64,000 bases of DNA from Phylloscopus collybita (taxonomy: Eukaryota; Chordata; Aves; Passeriformes; Phylloscopidae): the NCBI GenBank assembly GCA_027886175.1, contig JAJNNQ010000027.1, positions 8,136,001 to 8,200,000 on the forward strand, read 5' to 3'. How positions within the stretch are numbered: the stretch's first letter is position 1; every line of letters starts with the position of its first letter. Positions 24,401 through 34,115 of the stretch are shown piece by piece. Below the pieces are notes generated by a model that searched no databases, was not told where the DNA came from, and was given only the letters and a program-made list of their open reading frames with translations. Made by a program: the position numbers and the translations under genes.

Positions 24401-25073
24401 GCTGAGAACTGCTGCAAAGCCCAACACTATCCCAGCCAAGGTATCAAAATGTTGTTACACTTCCTACCCTCACTCCCTGTTTCACAGGGAACGCCTGAAA
24501 TCTGCTCCTGGGACAACAAACCAACACACTTGACACCGACATACAACGAGCAATCAGTGACCACAGGGCAATAGAAGAAAACGCACCGAGTAAAGGAAAA
24601 CCTAAAAAAAATTAAAGAAATTAAATGAAAATTGTTTTGTCATAAAACAGGGAGAAAAAAACCATGCTGGAACAGCCATGGAACGAGCTCAGTCTTCGCT
24701 CCAGGCACAGGCGGGCACCAATCTGCCCATCTGCGGCCGAAACGACAGCAGCAAAGCCACGGCCCCGCGGAGCCCCGGTAACCGGGTCCCACCAAGCACC
24801 GCTGCTCCGAAGACGGGGAGAGAACCCTAAAACTTAGCGACACTTTAACCAGACCCCGTGCGAGTGCAGCGAGTGCGGCCGGGCAGGCCTCGCACGGCGG
24901 CCGCCCCAGGCCCGCGGCCGCACCGGAGCTGGAGCAGCATCGCTGCCGCCGCAGCGGGGCCACGGACGAGGGCACCTCCGCGCTGGCGGCCGGAGCGCGA
25001 GGGATCACGACCCCCCCAGCACGGCCCAACCTCTCGAACTCACCTGGTAGCTGAGCAGCTCCCCCACGTCCAT
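459..25073 (-). CDS. CTNNBL1: CTNNBL1 (beta-catenin-like 1), 5' nine coding exons, gene continues beyond the left edge
   Basis: Nuclear armadillo-like protein associated with the PRP19/CDC5L spliceosome complex. Coding exons on the minus strand: 25073-25044, 17675-17487, 15305-15199, 14321-14182, 6180-6083, 3902-3809, 3105-3014, 863-791 and 517-459. All junctions keep frame, with phases 0,0,2,1,0,1,0,1,0. The protein starts MDVGELLSYQ, followed by the acidic and basic N-terminal region (PNRGTKRPRDEEEEE, exon 2). Helical-repeat sequence follows: MESELDLNDIIQEMH in exon 4, LLQELTDIDTLHESEE in exon 5, VENMAEFRPEMCTEAA in exon 7, and NRELLGELDGIDVLLQQ in exon 9. These match vertebrate CTNNBL1 closely. 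Eight introns use GT-AG or, for exon 4/5, AT-AC ends. The exons after exon 9 (about the C-terminal 55-60% of the protein) are outside the window. Introns hold a CR1 tail and a full provirus, both non-coding for this gene. Identification is very secure; exon borders were read by eye. Confidence 0.96.
3414..3560 (+). repeat. CR1 LINE 3' tail fragment
   Basis: This stretch matches the conserved 3' end of avian CR1: a 'cctggaggttttta' start, 'tggactcagtgatcttagag' in the middle and 'ccaacctaaacagttctgtgat' at the end, which is the degraded terminal octamer repeat. It is 5'-truncated, as is usual for CR1, and lies in CTNNBL1 intron 6. Limits are approximate. Confidence 0.8.
7155..7160. repeat. Target-site duplication, left copy
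   Basis: The hexamer CAGGTG lies immediately before the 5' LTR and is repeated at 11539-11544 right after the 3' LTR. A perfect 6-bp duplication marks a single integration event without later rearrangement of the ends. Confidence 0.93.
7161..7525 (+). repeat. 5' LTR
   Basis: Starts TGTGGAGAG and ends CTGCAACA. It carries a TATA-like 'tacttaaacc' near 7368, a polyadenylation signal AATAAA at 7390-7395, and CCAAGATGATGG near its 3' end, which resembles a YY1-type site. No difference from the 3' LTR was found by line-by-line reading. Confidence 0.95.
7530..7549 (+). other. Primer-binding site, closest to tRNA-Phe
   Basis: TGGTGCCGAAAGCCCGGGAC begins five bases after the LTR. It matches the complement of the 3' end of vertebrate tRNA-Phe (TGGTGCCGAAACCCGGGA) except for one extra G after the AAA. 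The tRNA assignment rests on this match alone; another isoacceptor cannot be excluded. Confidence 0.6.
7657..9183 (+). CDS. Retroviral gag remnant: matrix-like N-terminus, Pro/Gly/Arg-rich middle, capsid start, then stop
   Basis: Open frame of 508 codons. Residues 1 to about 105 look like a helical retroviral matrix domain (charged, with W at 15, 48 and 71). Residues about 110-430 are low-complexity Pro/Arg/Gly/Ala encoded by very GC-rich DNA. Residues about 440-508 return to ordinary composition, with an acidic Ser/Glu stretch followed by YKLTDWGKIK, which resembles the start of a retroviral capsid. A stop follows at once, so capsid proper and everything downstream to env is missing. Several frames stay open across the GC-rich part, so translation of that part is not assured. 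Beta- or alpha-like gag is plausible, which would make the element a recombinant with a gamma-type env. Confidence 0.65.
   Translation: MESIIQVVKIMEERWGIRLERKSLNLAIARLTDLGTIQRPVDILDPERWQNYTIALANDTISTGSGKALKAWGKVETALKKAREEQEAWSAVKTCLFTVSRQKERGGGFAAPTGPPGNAQPRGGSEREGDALHPPQNPCPDTPNPGGDFPAVPRDPPDPGIPPEPPESAAIHSSMFPPHAPPRGLDPSDTGRLASPGTRPPLRARDTSRPPEPGKGLATAPAAEPEPRGGGEPRSVWEELAQEAREIEKEARSASGSAAPGPPAPHPRGAAAAASESAALGPGTPRSRCAAAPALGPAAPPPPYWQDGDRDPSWGRDHRPHGAENAEVRLRAGTHAREGGSDVPVYIAQARESEETRTRGWKSSPRSFYKEKTPSGGGHHAREGRGWDGPQKACRRRPREAGRAHPREAGRGRAREAGETRPWEAGRGRSPTKRRSKPEVCQQSTSDCEWDYNSDASLTESSETSTESELEIVEFTDFLPKPSKAFYNTGEATQYKLTDWGKIKIACC
7975..8960 (+). other. CpG-rich segment inside the provirus, host-promoter-like
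   Basis: This stretch is far richer in GC and CpG than the flanking viral sequence. It holds motifs common at housekeeping gene starts: GGCAAGATGGCGACC (YY1-type, 8571-8585), GCGGAAGTGCGG (ETS-type, about 8632) and repeated GAGGCGGG units (SP1-type, about 8852-8940). Between 8850 and 8945 the GAGGCGGG motif recurs as a short imperfect tandem array. It could be captured host DNA, or a viral low-complexity gag spacer. No host gene could be named. Confidence 0.5.
9233..10951 (+). CDS. env: Retroviral envelope glycoprotein, gamma-type, open frame
   Basis: Open frame of 572 codons with no internal stop. The surface subunit carries the CWLC motif at residues 247-250, which in gamma-type envelopes forms the disulfide to the transmembrane subunit. 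A furin-type site RLRKR ends at residue 387. The transmembrane subunit (388-572) has a hydrophobic fusion peptide at about 389-412, a heptad region, the immunosuppressive-type region with CX6CC at residues 470-478, and a membrane span at about 520-545 with a short tail. The N-terminus lacks a clear hydrophobic signal peptide, so the 5' end of the gene may be lost or a leader may be missing. Expression would need splicing to an acceptor near 9227. Whether any protein is made is unknown. Confidence 0.88.
   Translation: MRHLTSGKVLRDVTTPNAPSFVLRFTDLFPGQPKVIPRSPHSSQMYLSYWCPASNPGKSYCNVPGWGYCGHWGCETIVTDARPSGPGWDPPAPDKFLQFSWAPAGCKPPLFSHGSSYRNSYKIPKFRICIYYNMTVLQPDDFSWTVGRTWTVVIQKSKEWVNVQITRLQPSAPRAVGPNKVIKSTQTEKNITYPKILPTTVTENQDSDEKPFQIGRSAKSDPDPILRMLDATFLSLNESNPDLTNSCWLCYEVQPPFYEGVAVNTSFTYSTADAPHQCRWDTPRRGITLSQVSGRGRCFGNPTLAKRKGDVCAKIVKPNRKNNKWVVPASSAMWVCQRSGVSPCVFLPKFNDSNDFCVQVLIVPRVLYHSDEEVYSLFEEPSRLRKREIITGITIAMLLGLGAAGTATGVSALATQHRGLSQLQMTIDEDLQRIEKSISYLEKSVSSLSEVVLQNRRGLDLLFMQQGGLCAALKEECCFYADHTGVVRDSMAELRSRLAQRQKDREAQQGWFESWFNQSPWLTTLISSLVGPLAMLLLTAIFGPCLLNKIVSFIRARVEQTNILFMHQHEML
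11159..11173 (+). other. Polypurine tract of the provirus
   Basis: AGAGGGAGGGGGAGA sits directly against the 3' LTR, the expected place for plus-strand priming. Confidence 0.85.
11174..11538 (+). repeat. 3' LTR
   Basis: Same length as and visually identical to the 5' LTR, with AATAAA at 11403-11408. It is followed directly by the second CAGGTG target copy. Confidence 0.95.
11539..11544. repeat. Target-site duplication, right copy
   Basis: CAGGTG, identical to 7155-7160. Confidence 0.93.
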
Positions 25074-25570
25074 CGCACCCACCGGGCCCCGCCACCGGGA
25101 ACCTGTCGCAAACCACCGGGGTCGCGCGACACGTTGCCGTAAGGCAGGCAGCGCAGGCCGGGCGATGGGGCGCCACACCGCCGGAAAGCGAGACGAGGGA
25201 GGCCGTGCCGGAAAGGGAGAGGCAGGATGCGCCACACCGCCGTAAAGCAGCTCGGAGCTGTCGCGAACGGGAGCGGGCGGAGCGGGGCAACCGCCGCCCC
25301 ACGGTGCGAGGCCCCCCCGGGGCCAGCCCCGCTTCTCGGGGGTCTCAGGGCAGCGCTCGGGGACGTCCCGCCTGTCCCTCAGTGACACGTGGTACAGGGC
25401 AGGGAGAGGACGAGACCCCCACGCAGCCCCGGTGACAGGAGGACCCTCCCTGCCCTGGGCTCCCGGTGCCACGGGCGAAGCGGGGCCCGGGGGTCCCGTC
25501 CCCGCTGTGCCCCGGGCGCCGGGCGCTGCTGTCACCCAGCGGGGGAAGCGACACCCAGCAGAGCCCCCGG
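24690..25570. promoter_or_regulatory. CpG island and promoter of CTNNBL1
   Basis: This GC-rich, CpG-dense block surrounds the CTNNBL1 start codon at 25073 and extends about 500 bp upstream of it. No TATA box is visible near the start, which fits a housekeeping promoter. The 5' UTR start cannot be fixed from sequence. Long open frames on both strands here are expected from base composition and are not called as genes. A divergent non-coding transcript toward the right is possible but not shown. Confidence 0.7.
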
Positions 25571-28500
25571 GAACAGCGAGAATCAGCGTTTTCACATTTT
25601 CCATAACCTGCTAAAAACGCTCCCCGGGCTGAGCCTCGCTCGGGAATGCAGGCGACTGCTGCCAGCGTTTATTGACAGCACACTTCTATTTATGCCCGGC
25701 GTCATTAACCGCTGTCACCTTGAAAACAGGCCAGGAACTGGGCTCTGAGTGCGGCAGGAGCGACGTGACGGCCCCTCTGTTCGCTGAGGTCGGGACAAAC
25801 GGCTCTGTAATTCCACAAGATGCAGAACCCCAGACAGACTGAGGCATCTCTCAATTTAATAAATAAGAATAATTAGGAGAGAGTCAACTGGGCCAAAATC
25901 CTACTGAATTTATTGCAACTATGCTTTAAAAAAAAGGTTTTGAGCTAAAAGAATTTTTCATAATGATCGCGGCTATTACACAGTTATCTCAGCAGGAGTC
26001 TGGTTTGAGAAATCTCAGAAAATTAAAAAAATATATAATGTTTTTGAAAGAGCTCCTCACATCCCCCGTTGTTTCAAGAAAATATAGTAGATCGGTCATG
26101 GCAAAATTAACTCAACAAATCTGCATGATAAAGATGAGATTAATAGAAGATAATTATTATCTCATCTGGCTTTGGGATGTTGAGCATTCAGATAATTCCC
26201 CAGCTGTGAAACCACATTTGGAGACCCTTGAGGGATACTGGCACATACGGGGAACAGGATGCAGCTACTGGGAAGCTTGACCCCCATCCAGAGATAACCA
26301 CAACAAGCAGGTGTAGCACATGCACAGAGAGTGGGGACAAGAACTGACCATCCACAGACACACAGAATATGATGACCTGTTCCTGCCATGAGTCTTCTCC
26401 TCCACCTCATTCCCACTGAGTGGAACAGCTCTGGGAAGAGCTGGGGGAAGGCAAAACCCATCAGTGACGAGAAGAGCCCCAACCTGAGCACAGTGAGTGA
26501 AGCCTGCACCTTCGCCTCAAGCTTCTTGTTAAACAAAGGGATAGAAAATGTTCAAATCACCTCCCTGACAGGACTCAAAGGCCAGGGGGAACACTCAAAA
26601 CAACAAAAGCAGGAATTTGAGGAACTGAGGCACCACGCTGCTGCCTGGGAAACCCAATTCTCATCCAGTCCTACGGGGCAGGATTCAATAACGGAATTTT
26701 TATCCAATAAGGTGAGTGAGAGCACAGGGACAAAATATTGAATTAAAAAGCAAAACCAGGAGCAAAATCAAAGTATTAAAAAAACTCTCAAGGAAATAAA
26801 TGAAGGATGGAGACAAGCAGCTGCCCTGGGTGACACCAGCCTCTCCCAGGTGGAACATGCAACAAAGCTCAGCAAGGGGCTGAAGGCTTTGGATAGGCTG
26901 GAGCAAACCCGGGGACTTGGCTTGGTCAGGAGAACAAGGACTCCAGAAATCCTGGCTTCCTGTCCCCAGGCACCCATCTTCCACAGGGAATGGGGTGCCA
27001 CCCTCGGGGCTGACGATGTCCCCAGTCCTCTCCTGACACTTTTCCTTGGATGGGCACAGAGGAGCCAGGACCCAGCAGCAACCGCAGATGAGGAGAAGCC
27101 CCAGCCACTGCAATGGTCCCAGCATGGAAACACCAGTTCCTCATCCCAGCAAAGTAGAGCTGCAGGGGATGCTCAGAACCATGGATGGGAGCGGAGGTGG
27201 GAGGAGGAGACGAGGAGAATCCTGGTTTAATTTTATTCCGAGTTCAGGTTTCAACCCAGATGCCTCAAGATCTAATTCCGAATAAATAATTGTACTGAGT
27301 AACCCAGGTCCCCCAGTGATTAACTAAACACACTGAGGCTCGCTGAAATTGAATTAGTGGTGTGCACTCAGCCGTTATTACCCTCCCCACGTCATGAATA
27401 TTAATGAGGGGTTATTAAGAAATGTAAATGATGCCTCAGGGGGTTGGGAGCACAGGGGGTGCAGGGCCGTGCAGGCTGATATGACAAACCATTAGGAAAA
27501 CAGCCTGATTGAAGCCACTTTTTAATTATGTCAGATCTCGCTCTTTGGCGGGTGCAGCCGCGTTTCCGGATGCTTTCGTCTTTATTAAAATGAGAAAAAG
27601 GGAACAAGTCAGAGCTGGAATGGGAAATGAGCCTTTGCATGGGGGAAGATTCAGCTGCCCAACAGCCTGGCATGTGAGGGTGACTGTGTCCTGCACCCCC
27701 TAGAGGGTCCCCCCTGGCTCAGCTCTGCCCAGGACACCCCCATGCTGACAGAGGGGGACACTGGCACCCCCACAGCACCTGCACCCCAGCCCTGGACCCC
27801 CACAGCCCCCAGCTCCCCACCACAGCCCTGCTGCCTGCAGCCCCTTCCCTTGGTTCAGCCTCGCTGGGCAGTGGAGCGACTGCCACAGGCTCATGCATTT
27901 TAACAGGCTCTCACTGGGCTCCCCGCGCCGAAATGGGAGCTGACAGGGCCAGCTGAGTTAATCAGAGTGGATAATGGAGGGAAAGAGAGAAATCTCAGCC
28001 CAAATTGCTGCAGAAATCATGAGCAGGGACTCAAAACCATCGAATTAAGCTGGAATGATGCTTAAAGGGGAAGGCAGCAGTTCTCTCAGCCTGCTGTCCC
28101 ACTGAGGCAGGAAAGGAGAATGGCCACAGAGGCCCTGTCCTCCCATGGAGGGTAGGGGCTGCCAAACATTGAGGAGACCCTGTTCCATGGGAGAGATGTG
28201 CCACTGGCAAAGGGACAGGCATCTCGGTCCATCCAGCTCTGCAGCATCAGGGGGTCACACATAGAACAAAGCAGGCCAGGGCTGTTCTTTGGAGGGCACC
28301 ATCAGATCAGATGCTTTGTTGTGGTGATGAGTATGGCACAAGCCTGGACCTGCTCCACCATCCCAACACTCACTCCCCTCCGTGGTATCTGTTCTCACCC
28401 TCTGTGAGTATCCAAACCGGGTGCCTGGACAGGGCTGAGCCGGCGGCAAGGGAACAATGGGAACAATGCTGGAATCAGAGCCCATCCCCGCGAGCTGCCG

Positions 28501-31500
28501 GCATCGCCGCGGTGTCACCGCAGACAGATGGGACAGCCTGGGACAGGCACGCACACGGAGTTCGTTGGGATTCAGGTCTCTCTGCCCTGATAGCTTCATA
28601 ACACCAGACTGCCACTTAATTGCACCCATAAGTGCTGGAATTACTGAAGGGTAAAATGCAAATGGTGTAACCTTTCCTGAGCTCACCCGGCACTGCTGTG
28701 CCGGCTCTGTGCTGAAGGGAGCTACCTGAATCCCTTCCCACTTCTTAATTGCTCAAAAGCTGCTGGGAGATGCCCTCCCCAGGCCCCAGGAGGGAGAGGA
28801 CAGGCCCTTTGTTAAGGATGTGTGCTGGTTCCCCAGAGCTGGAGGCACCAGAGGTGCAGGGAAGCCCTGTGAGCTGCCACCTCCCCAGTCTGACCCATTT
28901 CAGCCCCACAGCAACATGAGCAGCTGAGCTGGGGCTGTGAAGGTGTAAGCATGGAGCAAAACACAGCGTGTGCCCTCCCTCTCCTGTGCCATCTTCCCAC
29001 CCTGAAAGCCTGGCACAGCTCCTGGCCAGGATCCCTGCATGAGTGGTCCCGGGGTCCCATGGTGCTGGATGCCAGGGCACAGCACTGGCTGAGCCCACAG
29101 CACAGCAGGAGCTGGAGGGGTCCAGTGTCAGCACGGAAACCCAGCTATGGCATTATGGTTAATGAGATTTCCATGAACCTACGGATCATTTGGTGGGAGG
29201 GGTGGGGACAGGCCCGGATAATTAAAGGTTGCTGACCTGTGAAATCAGGCTGTGAGAAGCCAGGCACAGAGCCGAGGGTGGATGGGGCTGGAGAGGGGAG
29301 GGAAGAGGAAGGTGCAAGGGAAGAGGGTGCTTGTGGTCAGTCTCTCCCTGCTCCCCACCTGTGCCTGTGCCACTCACTGTCCTGGTACAGCTGGAGCCTG
29401 AGTGCTGAAGCAGCACCTTATTTATGACTCTACTTCCCTGAGATAAACTCCACAAAGTGTGACAATCAAAATTAAAGATTTCTCCAGAAAGGCAGCCTAG
29501 GGGAAATCACTGCTGCGGCCAGTGGAAATTTCCCAACGGTGACTTTTAAATTAAAGGAGAAAAAAATTTCTTTAATTTGGCAGCATGCATGGGATGCAGC
29601 TCACTGGGCACGTTATTATCCAGCTCAGCAAATGCTCCCAGAATTCACTCGTGCTCCAAATTACCAATCTATCTGTGAGGCTGCACATCCCCACCTGTGC
29701 CAGTATCAACCTGTACTGGGGGGCTGCATCCCAGCCAGGACTGGGAACGCCTTGTCACCCCAGAGCTAAGTCCTGGCAGCTGCCCCCTCCCCACACAACC
29801 CGTTTTTTCTGCCTGAGCTGGAGCAGCTGCTGCATATTCCCAGTGCAGGAGCTGCCCAAGGCCATGGGGAATGGTGGCACAGGGGGTGCAGGTGGCCCTG
29901 CCTGCCCTGGCACAGCTCTTCCCATCCCTCTCCCCCCTCCCCTTCAGGATGAAGCAATGAAATTATTTTTCTACTTGAGTAGTTTTCAATTTAGATTAAG
30001 AAAAATCTGCGCTCCGTTAGCAACGCTGCAGTAAATCACGCGCGGGCGGCACGACGCCGCCGCAGCCCCATCGCTTATCGCCTGCAAACCTTTCTCAACA
30101 TTGACAGCCTCCAAGTGTGACATTGAGCAGGACAGCAGCAGCCTGGCAGGGACACTGCAAAGCGTGGGGGACCCCCACCTGGCACTCTCTCTGGGGCAGT
30201 GCCCAGGGCAGGCAGGCACCCCTGGGAAGGATCAGGCCTGCCACCATTCCATCCAATCCCTGCCAGTCCCAGCATGTCTTGACAGGACGCTGGGGCCACA
30301 CCAAGTGCCTGCTGCCAGCATCGCTCAGTACTCCAGCAGCTCACCAAACCCTTGCTCTTGCCCATCACCCAACACAGCTGTGATGGTGCCATTGCTGGCT
30401 GCCCTGCAGCCACGCCAGAAGCAGGTCCCATCCTCACACTCATCCCAGCACTGCCACCATCCTTGTGCTAGCACCATCAAAAGGAGCATTTGACAGAAAA
30501 CAAACCTTTTTTTTTCCCTCTGGTTCTTGCAGCTCGTTTATCGCTGGCGCGGGGCAGGCAGAGCTGTCAGCGCCTGAACCTCACTCATCCGTTTAACCTT
30601 GGGGGAAGAAACACATTTGTGCCGGATAACGTGCATCAGATGGTGGCACCAGGAGCGCCTGTAGCTGCTGCGCCTGATGGATGGGCTACAGGGGCCTCGC
30701 CTGACCTGTGCTTGTATGTTATCTGCATTGCCGCAGGAGGCTTTTCATCACGCCGACAGCTCCGGCAGCACCAGCCTGGCAGGAGTGACTCACCTCACCA
30801 GGAGTGGCTGTGGGCACTGCAGTCAGAGGCGCCCGGCCCCGTGGCTGTACTGGCATCACAGCACCTGAGACTGTGAGCCACCGTGCCAGAGGACATGTGT
30901 CAGGCGGTGCCTGCACCAGATGCTTTGGCTGCAGTGGGGCTGGAGGGACAGGGAGAGCAGAGCTGGTGCCTGCCATGCTGAGGAGACAAAGGACACCCTC
31001 ACTGCTGGCAGTGCCACCAGGCCAGCTGAAAGGAGAGGCCAGGCTGCTGCACTTGTCCTTTGGGTGACATTTTGCCAACAAGGGGTCCTGTGACAGTGAC
31101 AGAGAGGGCATGGTGCTGGGCAGCCTGGAGCCTCGGTGACAGATGAGTGCTGCCAAGTGCCGACACAAAAGCCATTTGGTGTAGGGAAATGATAGATGCT
31201 AACACTAATTTTAAGCACAGGCAGCCGAATTCCTCCAGACAGTCTCGGCACTCAGGATTTAGGGCACAGCTGCTGGGTTCAGATAAGGTGTGAAATCAGC
31301 CCAGTGTACAGGGTGTTACTTGGTAATGAATGGCCAGTGATGGATGGGGGTGGCTCAGTGCTATAACCTCCGCATTTGGAGCTTTTCAAATCTCTTGCCA
31401 TCAATCCTGGCTGCTGCCAGGCACCGGGAGGAGAAGCCAGGAACTGGCAATGGGCACACAATCATGTCAGGTGAGTACCACAGTTTGGATTCCCCCTGCA

Positions 31501-33669
31501 CCACTGGCAGGAATACCAGAGGGATCTGGGAACAGATCCTGCCCAAGCTGGAGCAGTTACAGCTGGTTTCTCCAGTACCACCAGCAGCATGGCCACACAC
31601 ACCACCTCTCCTTCCTCTCACTATGGAGCATTGCTGGCTGCTTCCATGTGCTGGCAGCAACCTGGTAAGGAAGGGGATGGTGAGGCATCCTGCCCTCCAT
31701 GGGGACATCCCTGCTCACCCAGCACTGCCATGGTGAGCAGCTCAGACCCACGTGGACAGCGCAGGGACAGCACCAGCCCAAAATATTTATGGTGAAAGTG
31801 ATGCTGGAAATGGCAAGTGCTGTGCTTGTCTGTAGCATTTAATCTTTCCTCTGACCTTATAAAAAAATCTATTTGTGTTGAGATTTTAAATTCACTTCCT
31901 AAATCATCCACTCCAGGCTTCACACCATATTAATTCCTCCTCTAGCAAATTAGTTTGGTATTTGTTCTTTTCCGGTACTCAAAGCCGGAGCATTGGAAGG
32001 ATAGATGCCATGGTCCCCTCAGACCTAGCCAGTGCTTCTGTTCCCCTTGCACCCCTGTGAGCAATGTCACCCTGCGCACACACTCACCCCCACAAGCAGC
32101 ACCTTTGAAGAGATCCCATTTCCTCCAACACACAGGAGAGCTCTGAGCAGGATGGCCACTGCTGTCACCTCCCAGGAAAAATCAGAGGTGGGGGTGAAGG
32201 CCAGGGTGTGGACAGAGCAGCAGCCCCCCAGGCACCCTCCTGCCTCATGAGTCAGGGACTGCCTGGGAGACACATGACACTACTGCAGCTGGAACAGACT
32301 CTCCAGAGGAGCACTCTGGCACAGAGCCATCAGTCCAGAGCCTGTCTGCCAGGGTGAGATGCGGGCAGTCCTGGTATTGAGCAAATCTCTGGGAATGCAG
32401 AGCAGGCGCACCTGGAGAAATACATCAATGAATTACTGCTGATGAGGGTTACAGGGCGTTCCCAGCTCACACACTGCACCTGGGCCCCTCTTTTCCCTGG
32501 ATCTAAGGAGAGGGATTAATGATAAACCATGGGGTTTATCAGTCCCTGTGCAATGGGCATGAGCAGGGTGAGTGGACAACCTGCTCCTGATTTATTGCCC
32601 TGGAAATGCTTTATTTAGGCAATGTATTTAAAGGAACTAATTAGAATTGTATTAATATTTATGGACCATATGGAGAAGCTGATAACTGCTATTGGAGGGT
32701 ATTAGCTGTTATCTTACACTGGGCAGGACTGTGATGTTTGGAGGCAACTTTAATTGTGGTAAGAGCAGCCAAGGTCTCACCAGCAGCCAGTGACAGCAGC
32801 CCACCTGTTACTGCCTGGCCAAACCATGCTGGAATTAATAACTCTGCTCACATGGTCCCCCTGAGCAGCAGAGCATCCTTCCAGGCATCCCTCCACAGGG
32901 ATGGGAGCCCCCGCTCTTCCAACCCCCTGGAGCAAAAGCACCGTCTCCATACTCCCAGTCCTGTTGCGGCCAGTGCTCCCATCCATCCGGCCTGGAGCAG
33001 GGGTCCAGGAGGGGGCCCCAGGGACAGGCAGCCCCAGCGGTCCCTGGCTCATCCATAACCAGCTCCCTGCCCGCGCCCGACCTCTCGCTATAGCAAAGTT
33101 CACATCAATTTTCCTTCCCCTCATTTGTCTGTAAACCATGAAGAAAAATCACCGCCGTCTGCCCACATCAGGCTGCCGCCGTGATGTATGGCTGTAATAA
33201 AATCCCCATTTTGGGCGGCCGCCTGCCCGCGCCGCCAGCCGGGCGCCACGCGTGGCCGTGCCACCAGCCGGGCGCCGTGCGTGGCACGGAGCCGCAAGCA
33301 GCCAGCACCAGCCCAGCCTACAGCCCTGCATCTTTGTCTTGGCTTCACTGCATTATGGATAGGGGCTATTAGAGCTGCTATTGAGCAGCAGTCCCTGCGG
33401 GTGTTCAGGCAGCCCCTGCTGTTTAACCCCCAGATTGTGAGGGACAGCTCGAGGCGGGGCTGAGTGGGGCTGCAGCGGGCGGTACCCTGCCTGTGCTGGG
33501 CACCCTCCTCACCCTGAGCTGGGGGACAGCTGTGGTCCAACCAGATCTGCCTCAACTCCCCCAGCTCTAGGATATGTGTGCTGGGATGAGGTGCCAGCCC
33601 CCTGCCTCCCACGCACAGGAACTTTCATGTCAGCACCCAGCAGCAGCCACGGGGCCAGCTTGGGGCCAA
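25571..33669. other. Gene-free stretch with AT-rich islands
   Basis: No recognisable gene. AT-rich blocks with TAATTA/ATTTA-type motifs alternate with GC-richer sequence at about 27.3-27.6, 29.45-29.65, 29.95-30.1, 30.5-30.75, 32.45-32.72 and 33.06-33.4 kb. Their look resembles vertebrate conserved non-coding elements, but conservation cannot be tested here. A 105-codon open frame at 25963-26280 shows no domain, signal peptide or splice context and is not called. Confidence 0.5.
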
Positions 33670-34115
33670 GCAATCCTAGAGCACATGGGCAGGGACACCT
33701 TCCACTGGACCAGGTTGCTCCAACCCCCATCCAGCTTGGCCTTGAACACTTCCAGGGATGAGGCAGCCACAGCTTCTCTGGACAGCCTGTTCCAGCTCCT
33801 CGCTGCCCTCACCGGGAAAAATTCCTTCCTAATCTCTAATCTAAGCCTGTCCTCTGTCCGTGGGAAGTCATCCCCCCTTGTTCTGTCACTCCATGTCCTT
33901 ACCCAAAGTCCCTCTCCAGCTCCCTTGGGGCCTTTTCAGGCACTGGAAGGTGCTGTAACATCTTCCCAGAGCCTTCTCTTCTCCAGGCTGAACACTCCCA
34001 GTTCTCCCAGCCTGGCTCCGGAGCAGAGGTGCTCCAGCCCTCGGAGCATCTCCGTGGCCTCCTCTGGACCCGCTCCAGCAGCTCCACATTCCTATGCTGG
34101 GTCACCCTCGGAGAG
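33670..34115 (-). repeat. CR1 LINE fragment, 3' part, minus orientation
   Basis: On the minus strand the fragment reads through the end of the CR1 reverse-transcriptase frame. It includes NVELLERVQRRPRR and, further on, SWNRLSREAVAASSLEVFKAKLD, both typical of CR1, with frame breaks between. On the plus strand 'ctggacagcctgttccagctcct' and 'cttctcttctccaggctgaac' are the usual reverse-complement CR1 landmarks. It is 5'-truncated. Confidence 0.9.

Noticed and set aside
25963..26280. 105-codon plus-strand frame in AT-rich DNA
   Set aside because: No recognisable family, no neighbouring exons and no promoter features.
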